From positions 165,076-229,075 of the forward strand of contig NZ_VNIK02000006.1 of assembly GCF_007785775.2 (NCBI RefSeq): a DNA stretch of 64,000 nt, given 5' to 3'. This document shows positions 53,812-62,331 of this stretch, one piece after another. The translations under genes were made by a program, and so were the position numbers. The notes beneath the pieces were generated by a model. The model was given only the letters and a program-made list of their open reading frames with translations, had not been told where the DNA came from and did not search any database. The number at the start of each line of letters is the position of its first letter. Within the stretch, counting starts at the first letter, position 1. The stretch is from Flagellimonas hadalis (lineage in GTDB: Bacteria > Bacteroidota > Bacteroidia > Flavobacteriales > Flavobacteriaceae).

Positions 53812-54975
53812 ATGTCAAGGATTTTGGTGATAGAAGACGAGTCTGCAATCAGAAGGGTATTGGTCAAGATATTGGCCGAAGAGAACGATGACTATGAAGT
53901 CCAAGAGGCCGAAGATGGGCTGTCAGGGATAGAAATCATCAAAAAGGAAGACTTCGATTTGGTCCTCTGTGACATCAAAATGCCAAAAATGGACGGCGTG
54001 GAAGTCTTGGAGGCCGCCAAAAAAATAAAACCCGAAGTTCCCTTCATCATGATTTCTGGACACGGTGACCTCGATACAGCGGTCAATACCATGCGGATGG
54101 GCGCCTTCGACTATATCTCCAAACCACCGGACCTAAACCGTTTGCTTACCACCGTCCGCAATGCCCTGGACCGAAAGGAACTGGTGGTGGAAAACACGAT
54201 CCTGAAAAAGAAAGTCTCCAAGAACTACGAAATGGTGGGTGAGAGCAAGGAAATCGGTACCATCAAGGATATGATAGAAAAAGTGGCCCCCACCGATGCC
54301 AGGGTTTTGATCACGGGGTCCAACGGTACAGGAAAAGAGCTGGTGGCACATTGGCTGCACCAAAAGAGCCAACGATCCTCCGCACCGTTCATAGAAGTCA
54401 ACTGCGCTGCCATACCATCGGAATTGATTGAAAGTGAGCTTTTTGGTCATGTCAAAGGGGCGTTCACCTCTGCGGTCAAGGACAGGGCAGGCAAGTTTGA
54501 AACGGCCAACAAGGGCACCATTTTCTTGGATGAGATAGGGGATATGAGCCTGTCCGCGCAGGCCAAAGTATTGCGCGCACTGCAAGAGAACAAAATATCG
54601 AGGGTGGGCTCGGACAAGGACATCAAAGTGGATGTGCGTGTGCTTGCAGCTACCAACAAAGACCTGAAGAAGGAAATAGAGGAAGGCCGGTTCCGGGAAG
54701 ATCTTTACCACCGATTGGCGGTCATATTGATCAAAGTTCCCTCCTTGAACGATAGAAGGGACGATATTCCACTATTGATCGACTATTTTGCAGAGAAAAT
54801 AGCCTCAGAACAGGGAACAGCCCAAAAGAATTTTTCCAAAAAAGCCTTGGAACTGCTCAAAAGCTATGATTGGACAGGAAATGTCCGCGAGCTCCGCAAT
54901 GTGGTGGAGCGGTTGATCATCCTCGGTGGAAAGGAAGTGTCCGAAGAGGACGTGAAACTCTTTGCCAGCAAATAA
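53812..54975 (+). CDS. Sigma-54-type response regulator without DNA-binding domain
   Basis: The protein has 387 residues. Receiver domain with Asp54 (LCDIKMPKM) at about 1-120, then the AAA+ domain with Walker A GSNGTGKE, the sigma-54 contact loop in the form GAFTSA (not GAFTGA), Walker B GTIFLDEIGDMSL, and R-finger region. It ends EEDVKLFASK with no Fis-type helix-turn-helix, which normally adds about 60 residues. AAGGAAAAAT precedes the ATG. From memory the GAFTSA form is frequent in Bacteroidota relatives. No partner kinase adjacent. Confidence 0.93.
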   Translation: MSRILVIEDESAIRRVLVKILAEENDDYEVQEAEDGLSGIEIIKKEDFDLVLCDIKMPKMDGVEVLEAAKKIKPEVPFIMISGHGDLDTAVNTMRMGAFDYISKPPDLNRLLTTVRNALDRKELVVENTILKKKVSKNYEMVGESKEIGTIKDMIEKVAPTDARVLITGSNGTGKELVAHWLHQKSQRSSAPFIEVNCAAIPSELIESELFGHVKGAFTSAVKDRAGKFETANKGTIFLDEIGDMSLSAQAKVLRALQENKISRVGSDKDIKVDVRVLAATNKDLKKEIEEGRFREDLYHRLAVILIKVPSLNDRRDDIPLLIDYFAEKIASEQGTAQKNFSKKALELLKSYDWTGNVRELRNVVERLIILGGKEVSEEDVKLFASK

Positions 54976-54980
54976 CCACC

Positions 54981-55688
54981 TTATTTACAGTCGCCAATTT
55001 TTTGAAGAGCCGCTTGGGACAGTACTTTCACCCTTTGGTGGTACTGTTTCTTATATTCGGAAAGGCCTGTGTTGAGCAGGATCAATCGGGATTCTTCGTG
55101 GATGTTTGTCACAAACCTTTTTGCTTCGGCACAATCCACATCGCTGACCACTTTCCCCAAAGATGTTTCGAATTCAAGAAGACACTCGTGTACCTGCTCC
55201 TTTACGGTACCGCTATGGGGAGAGGCCAACCAGTTGGGTGCATCGAGGAATTCCTTGGTGTTCATGGAGAGAAAATCATTGCCATACGGACTGGACGATT
55301 CATGTTCAAAGGCCTTAAGGACCTTGAGGCCTATGATGGTGTTCTCCAATGCCTTGTGCAAGGCCTGTTTGGAATCCTCCAAAAGATCGGACCTCGTTGC
55401 GGCCTTGAGAAGGGATAGGGTTTTTTCCAAGCTTTCAATGGTGCCCTCACAACCACAGTCCACAAAGTTTGTCTTGGTTTTTTCTATACCGTTCAAGGCT
55501 TTATAGGCATGGTACTTCGCCATTTTTAAGTCATTGGCCGTCACGGCCGCCTGTATTTTACTCTTGATGTATTCCAAGTTCGAATTGGCATAGGCACAGG
55601 CATTAGGGGCAGCAAACGAAGACATTAGCCACAAGGTGATAAGGCCCAATGCAAAGGTAATCAGCAAGATAATCTTTTTGGTTTTCAT
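54981..55688 (-). CDS. Secreted/anchored helical hypothetical protein
   Basis: The start at the ATG 55688 (MKTKKIILLITFALGLITLW) gives 235 residues with an N-terminal signal/anchor; the upstream 31 codons are non-coding. The rest is helical with conserved-looking cysteines (NACAYANSNLEYI, VDCGCEGTIESLE, HECLLEF, DCAEAKRF, GDCK), suggesting disulfides in the periplasm. Family not recognised. It is convergent with the sigma-54-type regulator, 6 nt apart. Confidence 0.65.
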   Translation of the reverse strand: MKTKKIILLITFALGLITLWLMSSFAAPNACAYANSNLEYIKSKIQAAVTANDLKMAKYHAYKALNGIEKTKTNFVDCGCEGTIESLEKTLSLLKAATRSDLLEDSKQALHKALENTIIGLKVLKAFEHESSSPYGNDFLSMNTKEFLDAPNWLASPHSGTVKEQVHECLLEFETSLGKVVSDVDCAEAKRFVTNIHEESRLILLNTGLSEYKKQYHQRVKVLSQAALQKIGDCK

Positions 55689-55864
55689 AACGCGATAGAT
55701 TTGGGACAGTGCGCTTTTGATGATCACTAAGTTAAGATAAGGGTGTTTTGGCGAAGAATAAGATCGATAAAAAGAGACCAAAAACTACCAATGGCAAAAA
55801 CCATCGGTGAAAGACGCTTTTTGGAAGATCGAAGGAGTGGGGAAAAAAGATTATATTCATTCCT

Positions 55865-56749
55865 ATGGAAAAAATCAGAACAGAAAAGTATCTCGTCAAA
55901 TCACATCTCCAGCTTGATAAAGAGGACACTTACGAAGATTTTGGGGCATCGGAAAAGAAGCTCAAAAAGGAATTGGAAGATATCCGAAAGGACCTCGGAG
56001 AATTTCAGGACACGTTATATGCCCATGGTAAGTATGGGGTGTTGGTCTGCTTGCAGGGAATGGACACGGCGGGCAAGGATAGCCTGATCAGGGAGGTTTT
56101 CAAGGATTTCAATGTGAGGGGGGTGGTGGTCCATAGTTTTAAGGTACCCACTTCCCTCGAACTGAAACATGACTATCTCTGGCGGCACTATATCGCCCTT
56201 CCCGAGCGGGGAAAATTTGCCGTTTTCAATAGGACCCATTATGAGAACGTATTGGTCACCAAAGTACACCCAGAATATATTTTGGGCGAAAACCTGCCGG
56301 ATATTGAATCTGTTGCGGACATTGATGAGGCCTTTTGGGAAAAAAGGTATCAAGAAATCAATGCCTTTGAAGAACATGTGGCCAAAAATGGGACCATTAT
56401 TTTCAAGTTCTTCCTGCATCTTTCCAAGGAAGAGCAACGCCAGCGATTGTTGCGTAGGATCGAATTGAAACAAAAAAACTGGAAATTTTCCCCGGGAGAC
56501 CTTAAGGAACGCAAGCTGTGGGATGCCTATCAACAATGCTATGAAGAAGCACTTTCCAAAACCTCTACGGATCATGCCCCTTGGTATATCATCCCTGCGG
56601 ACAACAAAGAAACCGCACGGGTAATCGTGGCATCCATCATGCTGGAAGCGTTAAAAAAGTACAAAGATATAGAGGAACCCGAGCTCGACGACGAAATAAA
56701 GGCTAATTTAGAAACCTTTAAGCAAGAATTGGAAAAAGAAACCAAATGA
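55865..56749 (+). CDS. Polyphosphate kinase 2 (PPK2) family, class-III-like
   Basis: The protein has 294 residues. Walker A in QGMDTAGKDSLIREV, lid/substrate region RGVVVHSFKVPTSLELKHDY, and FAVFNRTHYENVLVTKVHPE, which in the class III type replaces the DRSWYNRA segment of class I/II. FFLHLSKEEQRQRLLRRIE is the conserved lid helix. PPK2 phosphorylates nucleotides with polyphosphate; class III members can act on AMP and ADP. It overlaps the M28 peptidase gene by 4 bp. Confidence 0.92.
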   Translation: MEKIRTEKYLVKSHLQLDKEDTYEDFGASEKKLKKELEDIRKDLGEFQDTLYAHGKYGVLVCLQGMDTAGKDSLIREVFKDFNVRGVVVHSFKVPTSLELKHDYLWRHYIALPERGKFAVFNRTHYENVLVTKVHPEYILGENLPDIESVADIDEAFWEKRYQEINAFEEHVAKNGTIIFKFFLHLSKEEQRQRLLRRIELKQKNWKFSPGDLKERKLWDAYQQCYEEALSKTSTDHAPWYIIPADNKETARVIVASIMLEALKKYKDIEEPELDDEIKANLETFKQELEKETK

Positions 56750-58143
56750 GAACCATTCTACTTTTGGCCCTTTTGTTGGCAAGTACCCCCTTTTTTTCAC
56801 AGACTGAAGACGAAAAGCAGATCAAGGCGATCTATGACAAGGCATTGACCGATGGAAAGGCCTATGATTGGCTCGACCATTTGTCCAATCAGATAGGAGG
56901 AAGGCTCTCAGGATCGGTCCAAGCACAACAGGCTGTGGAATATACCAAGGATCAACTGGACTTACTCGGTTTGGATCGTGTATGGCTCCAGCCTGTAATG
57001 GTGCCCAAATGGATGAGGGGGACCCCGGAATTTGCCTATTTTGAGACCAAACCCGGACTGACCACCAATGTACCCATATGTGCCCTGGGTGGATCTGTGG
57101 CCACCCCAGATGGTGGTCTAAAGGCAAGCGTCGTTGAGGTCAATGGCATTGAGGACCTGGAGAAACTGGGCAAGGAAAAGATAGAAGGCAAGATCGTTTT
57201 TTATAATCGTCCGATGGACCCTACCTTGATCAATACGTTCGCATCCTATTCCGGCTGTGTGGACCAACGCTATTCGGGTGCTGCCGAAGCGGCAAAATAT
57301 GGCGCATTGGGTGTCATTGTCAGGTCCATGAACCTTCGGTTGGACGATTACCCACATACAGGTTCCATGGGGTATGGAGATATGCCCGTCAACAAAAGAA
57401 TACCGGCCGCGGCCATCAGTACCAAAGGGGCAGAACTGTTGAGCGGCACGCTCAAGCTCAACCCGAACATCAAATTTTATTTCAGACAGAACTGCAAGCA
57501 ATATGAAGATGTGCAGTCCTATAATGTGATCGGTGAGATCAAGGGAAGTACCTATCCCAATGAGATCATGGTCGTGGGAGGCCATTTGGACTCTTGGGAC
57601 CTGGGGGACGGCTCACATGATGATGGTGCCGGCTGTGTGCAGAGCATGGATGTACTCCGGTTGTTGAAAGAAACAGGGTATAGACCCAAAAGAACTTTGC
57701 GAGTGGTGCTGTTCATGAATGAGGAAAATGGGTTGCGGGGTGGCAACAAATATGCGGAAGTGGCCAAGGACAAAGGTGAAAACCACGTATTTGCTTTGGA
57801 AAGCGATGCTGGAGGTTTCACGCCCAGGGGATTCACCATAGATGCTTCCGAGGAAAATCTGAAACAGATCCAAGGATGGAAAGAACTTTTTGAACCTTAT
57901 TTGATCCACATATTCGATAAAGGAGGAGGGGGAGCGGATATTGGTCCCCTGAAAGACGATAACATGGTCTTGGTGGGTCTTAAACCGGACACCCAACGCT
58001 ATTTTGACCACCACCATGCCGAGAACGACACTTTTGAGCACGTGAACAAGCGGGAACTGGAGCTAGGGGCGGCCACCATGGCCAGTCTGGTCTATCTTAT
58101 TGACAAGTATGGAACCCTTCCCTCAAAAAAAGTAAAGGGATAA
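56746..58143 (+). CDS. Secreted M28 metallopeptidase
   Basis: The protein has 465 residues: signal peptide MRTILLLALLLASTPFFSQT, a PA-type insert (about 120-260), and the M28 catalytic core: GGHLDSWDLGDGSHDDGAG (Zn ligands and bridging Asp), NEENGLRGG (catalytic Glu pair), ALESDAGGF and DHHHAENDT (last His). It resembles plasma glutamate carboxypeptidase-like aminopeptidases/carboxypeptidases. Coupled to PPK2 by ATGA overlap, though the functional link is unclear. Confidence 0.94.
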   Translation: MRTILLLALLLASTPFFSQTEDEKQIKAIYDKALTDGKAYDWLDHLSNQIGGRLSGSVQAQQAVEYTKDQLDLLGLDRVWLQPVMVPKWMRGTPEFAYFETKPGLTTNVPICALGGSVATPDGGLKASVVEVNGIEDLEKLGKEKIEGKIVFYNRPMDPTLINTFASYSGCVDQRYSGAAEAAKYGALGVIVRSMNLRLDDYPHTGSMGYGDMPVNKRIPAAAISTKGAELLSGTLKLNPNIKFYFRQNCKQYEDVQSYNVIGEIKGSTYPNEIMVVGGHLDSWDLGDGSHDDGAGCVQSMDVLRLLKETGYRPKRTLRVVLFMNEENGLRGGNKYAEVAKDKGENHVFALESDAGGFTPRGFTIDASEENLKQIQGWKELFEPYLIHIFDKGGGGADIGPLKDDNMVLVGLKPDTQRYFDHHHAENDTFEHVNKRELELGAATMASLVYLIDKYGTLPSKKVKG

Positions 58144-58151
58144 ACCTAAAA

Positions 58152-58733
58152 TCATTCCCTCTGCAACATCTTTTCTATTCTTTTGTCGGGAATGAGCCAC
58201 ATTAGGGCTACCAGCACATACATGAGCCCGGATGCCCAAGGGCTGACCCAGGCCAGACCTATTCCAATGATATATAGCACTGGAGATATTTTACCTTTGA
58301 TGTCCTTTCCTACGGCATGTTTCAAGATGGAATCATGTCCCTGTGATTTTATGATGATGTTTTGGAGCATAAAATAGGAGATGGCCGCCATCAGCAAGAT
58401 CAGCCCGTACAGTGCCATGGGTTCTTGGGCAAAATGGTTTTCCCCCATCCAACCGGTCACAAAGGGGATCAAGGAAAGCCAGAATAGGAGATGAAGGTTG
58501 GCCCAAAGCATTTTTCCGGAGATTTTTTTCACGGTATGCATCATATGGTGGTGGTTGTTCCAATAGATGCCCAGATAAATGAAACTGAGCACATAGCTCA
58601 AAAAAACGGGCAACAAGGGGACCAGGGCCTCAAAACCTTCCCCGTCATGGGGCACTTTGATTTCCAATACCATAATAGTGATGATGATGGCAAGGACACC
58701 ATCGCTGAACGCTTCCATTCTTCCTTTGGTCAT
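58152..58733 (-). CDS. TMEM175-family potassium channel homologue
   Basis: The protein has 193 residues: RMEAFSDGVLAIIITIMVLE carries the RxxxFSDG signature of helix 1, which lines the pore; five further helices follow (VFLSYVLSFIYLGIYWNN, LLFWLSLIPFVTGWMG, and so on). Bacterial members form tetrameric K+-leak channels. A single-domain, stand-alone gene, 8 nt from the M28 stop, convergent. Confidence 0.9.
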   Translation of the reverse strand: MTKGRMEAFSDGVLAIIITIMVLEIKVPHDGEGFEALVPLLPVFLSYVLSFIYLGIYWNNHHHMMHTVKKISGKMLWANLHLLFWLSLIPFVTGWMGENHFAQEPMALYGLILLMAAISYFMLQNIIIKSQGHDSILKHAVGKDIKGKISPVLYIIGIGLAWVSPWASGLMYVLVALMWLIPDKRIEKMLQRE

Positions 58734-58773
58734 AACAATAAATTTTGGTTCGTGTTTTATAATTTGATATGGG

Positions 58774-59355
58774 TCAGCTCATGACCTGCACACTTCTTTT
58801 TGCTGTTTTTCTCATTCTTTTGGGACCGTGCCATAACCAGAAACCTGTGATGGTGAAAAGCAGCAACGAAATGCCCATCACGCTGGTATAGACCAGTTTT
58901 ATGACCCCATCGGTCCCAAGATGTCGGTCCAGGATGGAGCCGTCGTGCACTTTTTCCAAAAAATCCGATCGTCTTTGTCCGATGGAAAGCACCTTTCCTG
59001 TGGCACCATCCAACTGTATTTCCGTATAGTGGTCCACAAAAACAAATTTGACGGAACCTTTTTCCTTTCGGATGTCGATTCGGTCCAGTTCTGGTGATAG
59101 GCCAGGGGATACGTTGTTGTGCAGCACGCCGATGGCGATGGTATGGAGGCTATCAACCGGAAGCCAGTCCTTTAGATTGGATGTCGTGCCTTGTTGCGTT
59201 TTGGGGAGCAATTTGCCATTGGAATTTTTCTTCCAGCCCAAAATGAGTCCAGAAACGGAAATGAAAAAGAAAAAGACAAACAACAATGCACCGGTGGTTC
59301 TGTGTACTTTTCTGAAGACCCGCAATGTCTTGGCCTGTGCTTTTCTTTTGTCCAT
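58774..59355 (-). CDS. PepSY-associated membrane protein
   Basis: The protein has 193 residues with helix 1 (GALLFVFFFFISVSGLILGW), a periplasmic PepSY-like region (DRIDIRKEKGSVKFVFVDHY, TEIQLDGATGKVLSIGQRRS) and helix 2 (YTSVMGISLLLFTITGFWLW), ending in a basic tail. It belongs to the PepSY_TM group linked to iron uptake or reductive metal handling. No partner next to it. HRTTG at the start of helix 1 is the conserved His. Confidence 0.88.
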   Translation of the reverse strand: MDKRKAQAKTLRVFRKVHRTTGALLFVFFFFISVSGLILGWKKNSNGKLLPKTQQGTTSNLKDWLPVDSLHTIAIGVLHNNVSPGLSPELDRIDIRKEKGSVKFVFVDHYTEIQLDGATGKVLSIGQRRSDFLEKVHDGSILDRHLGTDGVIKLVYTSVMGISLLLFTITGFWLWHGPKRMRKTAKRSVQVMS

Positions 59356-59457
59356 CCGGTATATGGGGTTTATGCGAACAATCCGCTAAAGATCGACAAA
59401 ATTTGTGAAAGGCTAAAGCAGCTGAACAACCATTGTAAGAGCCAACGCCAAAGGGAT

Positions 59458-59823
59458 TTAGACGCTTCGAAGGATTTTTTCCATCTTGCGGCCTTTGGCC
59501 AATTCGTCCACCAGCTTGTCCAAATACCTTACTTGTTGGGTCAATGGGTTTTCGATTTCCTCTATCCGGTAGCCACAGATGGTTCCTGTGATGAGGTGGG
59601 CATTCGGGTTCAGCTTTGCTTCTTTGAAGAACGTTTCAAAGGTTGCTTTACGGGTAATGAGTTCTTGGAGTTTGTTGCCGTCAAAACCGGTCAACCATTC
59701 AATCACTTGGTGCAGTTCTTCCTTTGTTCGGTCCTTTTTCTCCACTTTGGTGACATAGTGCGGATATACAGCGGCAAATGTCATTTTTGCAATCCGTTGG
59801 TCATGTTCGGGTGTTGTTTTCAT
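59458..59823 (-). CDS. DUF2200 domain protein
   Basis: The protein has 121 residues: MTFAAVYPHYVTKVEKKDRT, ELHQVIEWLTGFDGNKLQEL, FFKEAKLNPNAHLITGTICG, YRIEEIENPLTQQVRYLDKL. This matches DUF2200 over its full length. Function unknown; cytoplasmic. It lies 26 nt downstream of the DUF1801 gene and is probably cotranscribed with it. Confidence 0.9.
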   Translation of the reverse strand: MKTTPEHDQRIAKMTFAAVYPHYVTKVEKKDRTKEELHQVIEWLTGFDGNKLQELITRKATFETFFKEAKLNPNAHLITGTICGYRIEEIENPLTQQVRYLDKLVDELAKGRKMEKILRSV

Positions 59824-59849
59824 ATCTTGGAATAGAGGTTAGGTCCCAA

Positions 59850-60245
59850 TTATTTCAATCTTTCCAGTTGTCCTTTTCTTTTCACGATGTTCTTGTAGTC
59901 CCATTGGATCTCTTTTGATTTTTCCAACCAACGGGCAAGCTCTACGGTGTCGATCTGTTCCACTGAGGTATAAAAAATGGAGGCATCCTTGAATTTTTCG
60001 CCTCTAACGTCCAGTTTTTCTTCTTCAAAACTGGCACCGCTCCAGAACATCAGGCGTAGTCCCTTTTTTTGTTTGCTATAGCCCACTATGGGGTTTTCGT
60101 CCAAGAACCAGACGGGGTGTCCGTGCCATATTTTGCTTTCGGAATCTGGCAATCCGTTGTCGATGGTGATGGCAAGGACATTGCAGATTTCCTTGTCCAT
60201 GGTTTCTTGCCCATCATTGTATGCTTGGATTTCCGGATTTGTCAT
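59850..60245 (-). CDS. DUF1801 domain protein
   Basis: The protein has 131 residues with SESKIWHGHPVWFLDENPIV, GLRLMFWSGASFEEEKLDVR and EQIDTVELARWLEKSKEIQW. This is the small alpha/beta DUF1801 fold (YdhG-like). Role unknown; often found beside DUF2200 and similar small proteins in flavobacteria. It is complete. Gap to the SMR gene is 19 nt. Confidence 0.88.
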   Translation of the reverse strand: MTNPEIQAYNDGQETMDKEICNVLAITIDNGLPDSESKIWHGHPVWFLDENPIVGYSKQKKGLRLMFWSGASFEEEKLDVRGEKFKDASIFYTSVEQIDTVELARWLEKSKEIQWDYKNIVKRKGQLERLK

Positions 60246-60264
60246 AGGTGCAAAAGTTATCGGT

Positions 60265-60591
60265 TCAATGGGACACTACCTTCAGTCCCACTATTGATGC
60301 AATCAAGGTAGTCAAAAAAAAGAGCCTTAAAAAAGTGGTCGGTTCCTTGAACACCAAAATTCCCACGAGCACCGTGCCCACGGCCCCGATTCCTGTCCAT
60401 ACGGCATATGCTGTACCAATGGGAAGGGTCTGGGTCGCTTTGATCAGCAGTGCCATGCTGAGGCAGAGGGTCACTAGAAAGCCCGCATACCATAAGTACA
60501 TTTCATTCCCCGTGTTTTCCTTTGCTTTGCCCAGACAGAAGGCAAAGGCAACCTCAAACAATCCAGCAATGGTCAATAGTATCCAGTTCAT
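60265..60591 (-). CDS. Small multidrug resistance protein, Gdx/SugE-type
   Basis: The protein has 108 residues, four helices. Glu13 in LTIAGLFEVAFAFCLGKAKE is the central charge; TLPIGTAYAVWTGIGAVGTV matches the Gdx/SugE signature nearly word for word, and the end IVGLKVVSH matches as well. Gdx exports guanidinium, so this may be a guanidinium exporter rather than a drug pump. No guanidine riboswitch is visible upstream, but a 20-nt palindrome lies 45 nt before the start. Confidence 0.92.
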   Translation of the reverse strand: MNWILLTIAGLFEVAFAFCLGKAKENTGNEMYLWYAGFLVTLCLSMALLIKATQTLPIGTAYAVWTGIGAVGTVLVGILVFKEPTTFLRLFFLTTLIASIVGLKVVSH

Positions 60592-60635
60592 TTTTTACAT
60601 CTTTTCTTTAGTGGTATAAGGACATTTATTATCCA

Positions 60636-60655
60636 ATCTTATATAAATATAAGAT
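60636..60655. promoter_or_regulatory. Perfect 20-nt palindrome upstream of the SMR gene
   Basis: ATCTTATAT and ATATAAGAT flank AA with complete 9-bp symmetry. It lies 45 nt upstream of the start at 60591, where an operator would be expected. No regulator gene is adjacent, so it may belong to one elsewhere. Confidence 0.4.
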
Positions 60656-60745
60656 ATATGGCTATGGGCAGCTTCAAAATTTTGGTTGTAGATGAATTGC
60701 CTAATGTTCGGGGCTTTTTGCTTTATCGATTTACCTGCCCAGCAT

Positions 60746-61177
60746 TCAATTTTTCGCAGGGTGCACCACCTGCCTGATCTCGCTTATCTGCACTACGGGC
60801 TGGATGTTGGTGTAATTTTTAAAGTCATTGATCACGGCATCCCGGTTCTCGGCGATGGCCTTGCCGTACTCCTCAATGTTGTTGATGTAGAAGTAACCCA
60901 CGGCTGCATAGGGTGGCTTGTCATTGGGTGTTCTGCCGGAAATGCCCTTGTCGATTTCGTAGAATTTTAGGTTGTCGCCCAAAAAACCGGCCACCATGGG
61001 CATATGTTTCGTTTCATAATAGTCCATGTCAAAGGTTGAGCCTTCCCCATTTGGGTACAGTATGGTCACTTTGAACAGCCCCGTTTGGATAGATGGGCTT
61101 CCAAGTTGGGCCGTTTTGCAGCCGATTAGGGCCATTAGGCCAAGAATGGGCAGGAAAAATTTGATCTTGTTCGTCAT
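60746..61177 (-). CDS. EthD-family protein with lipoprotein signal
   Basis: The protein has 143 residues. MTNKIKFFLPILGLMALIGC is a lipoprotein signal (lipobox ALIGC); the rest is an EthD/DUF-type dimeric alpha-beta barrel (FKVTILYPNGEGSTFDMDYY, ETKHMPMVAGFL, AVGYFYINNIEEYGKAIAEN). EthD-like proteins are mostly cytoplasmic; a lipid anchor is unusual. Function unknown. No signal for coupling with the neighbours. Confidence 0.88.
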   Translation of the reverse strand: MTNKIKFFLPILGLMALIGCKTAQLGSPSIQTGLFKVTILYPNGEGSTFDMDYYETKHMPMVAGFLGDNLKFYEIDKGISGRTPNDKPPYAAVGYFYINNIEEYGKAIAENRDAVINDFKNYTNIQPVVQISEIRQVVHPAKN

Positions 61178-61367
61178 TTTGAATTGATTGTAGTTGTTTT
61201 ACGGGTTGTTTTTGATTGAGCTCAAAAGCCGATCATATTTTTATGATGCTTCCGTTGGACTTCATATGGCATGAAATTAGTCAAAAAGCACTCACTTTTT
61301 TCGATTTTGGTACATTTTTGCTCAGAAAAAAACAAAGTAACTTATGGATTGTCAGCCTGTTCGAGCT

Positions 61368-61574
61368 TTAATCCTTGGAAAATTCCAACAGGTCCCCGGG
61401 TTGGCAGTCCAAGACTTCACAGATGGCCTCGAGTGTACTGAACCTGATGGCCCTTACCTTGCCTGTTTTGAGCTTGGAAAGGTTGGCCAAGGTGATGTCC
61501 ACGGCTTCGGAGAGTTCGTTGAGCGACATTTTACGTCTTGCCATCATTACGTCTAGGTTTACGATAATTGCCAT
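61368..61574 (-). CDS. Small XRE-family regulator, YozG-like
   Basis: The protein has 68 residues: MSLNELSEAVDITLANLSKL with KTGKVRAIRFSTLEAICEVL is the helix-turn-helix with the usual C-terminal helix (DCQPGDLLEF). It lies 3 nt downstream of the DUF2975 stop, a common pairing where both genes form one transcription unit. It likely represses its own operon. Confidence 0.93.
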   Translation of the reverse strand: MAIIVNLDVMMARRKMSLNELSEAVDITLANLSKLKTGKVRAIRFSTLEAICEVLDCQPGDLLEFSKD

Positions 61575-61577
61575 GGT

Positions 61578-62111
61578 CTATACGGTTTCTTCCAGTTCCT
61601 CTTGATATTCCACTCCTTTTTCAAAAATGATGGCGATGATATAGATCACGGCGGCCATCAGGATGAATGCCTCACCATCGGGCCAAAATTGGTTCAACCT
61701 GTCCATGGCAAAACCATCATGTTCCAATTGTTTGGTAACCCCTTGTGCAATGAAACTCAACAGCCCGATGGAGAACGTGTAGTAACAGATCTTATAGATC
61801 TGTTTGGAAACAAAATGGTTGAACGGTTTTGCCAGATCAATTTTGGTGGCCAGCACAATCACAATGTAGAACATCACTGCCTTCAATATTGCGATGGTCA
61901 GGATGAACCCATACATCCCCACAAAAGTGAGTTTACTACTTTGGTATACGTCGCTCATGTCCAACTTTTGATAGAGATTTTGTACAGCTTCCGGTCTGAA
62001 CAGGCTAAAGATGAAGTTCACCACCAAGGCCCCGGCTTCTATGGACAAGCCAATAAAGATGATCCAAGAAATGATTTTCATACCCTTGAACACCAAATTT
62101 TTTGTTTTCAT
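61578..62111 (-). CDS. DUF2975 membrane protein
   Basis: The protein has 177 residues with four membrane helices (IISWIIFIGLSIEAGALVVN, FVGMYGFILTIAILKAVMFY, KICYYTFSIGLLSFIAQGVT, AFILMAAVIYIIAIIFEKGV). DUF2975 with the following YozG-like regulator forms a widespread two-gene unit of unknown function. The AT-rich gap 62112-62331 upstream holds no recognisable gene. Confidence 0.9.
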   Translation of the reverse strand: MKTKNLVFKGMKIISWIIFIGLSIEAGALVVNFIFSLFRPEAVQNLYQKLDMSDVYQSSKLTFVGMYGFILTIAILKAVMFYIVIVLATKIDLAKPFNHFVSKQIYKICYYTFSIGLLSFIAQGVTKQLEHDGFAMDRLNQFWPDGEAFILMAAVIYIIAIIFEKGVEYQEELEETV

Positions 62112-62331
62112 ATGTTGATGACACTAATTGTTTGAATGTTCAAATATAGATAAATATTTATTGATAAATGATAAATATTTTATTTTTAATGATTAAAATA
62201 GAATAGACCTGATCAGGAAAAACTTATGGTTGCCCTAATCAAAAGGCCTACTGGTAAACATGTTGTCTTCATTGTGGGTGTCCTTATTTAACTTTTTGAT
62301 TTTGTATTGATTTTGATAGATTCCTGATGGA

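Noticed and set aside
55743..56087. Plus-strand frame overlapping the PPK2 start
   Set aside because: Overlaps the well-supported PPK2 frame and shows no family features.
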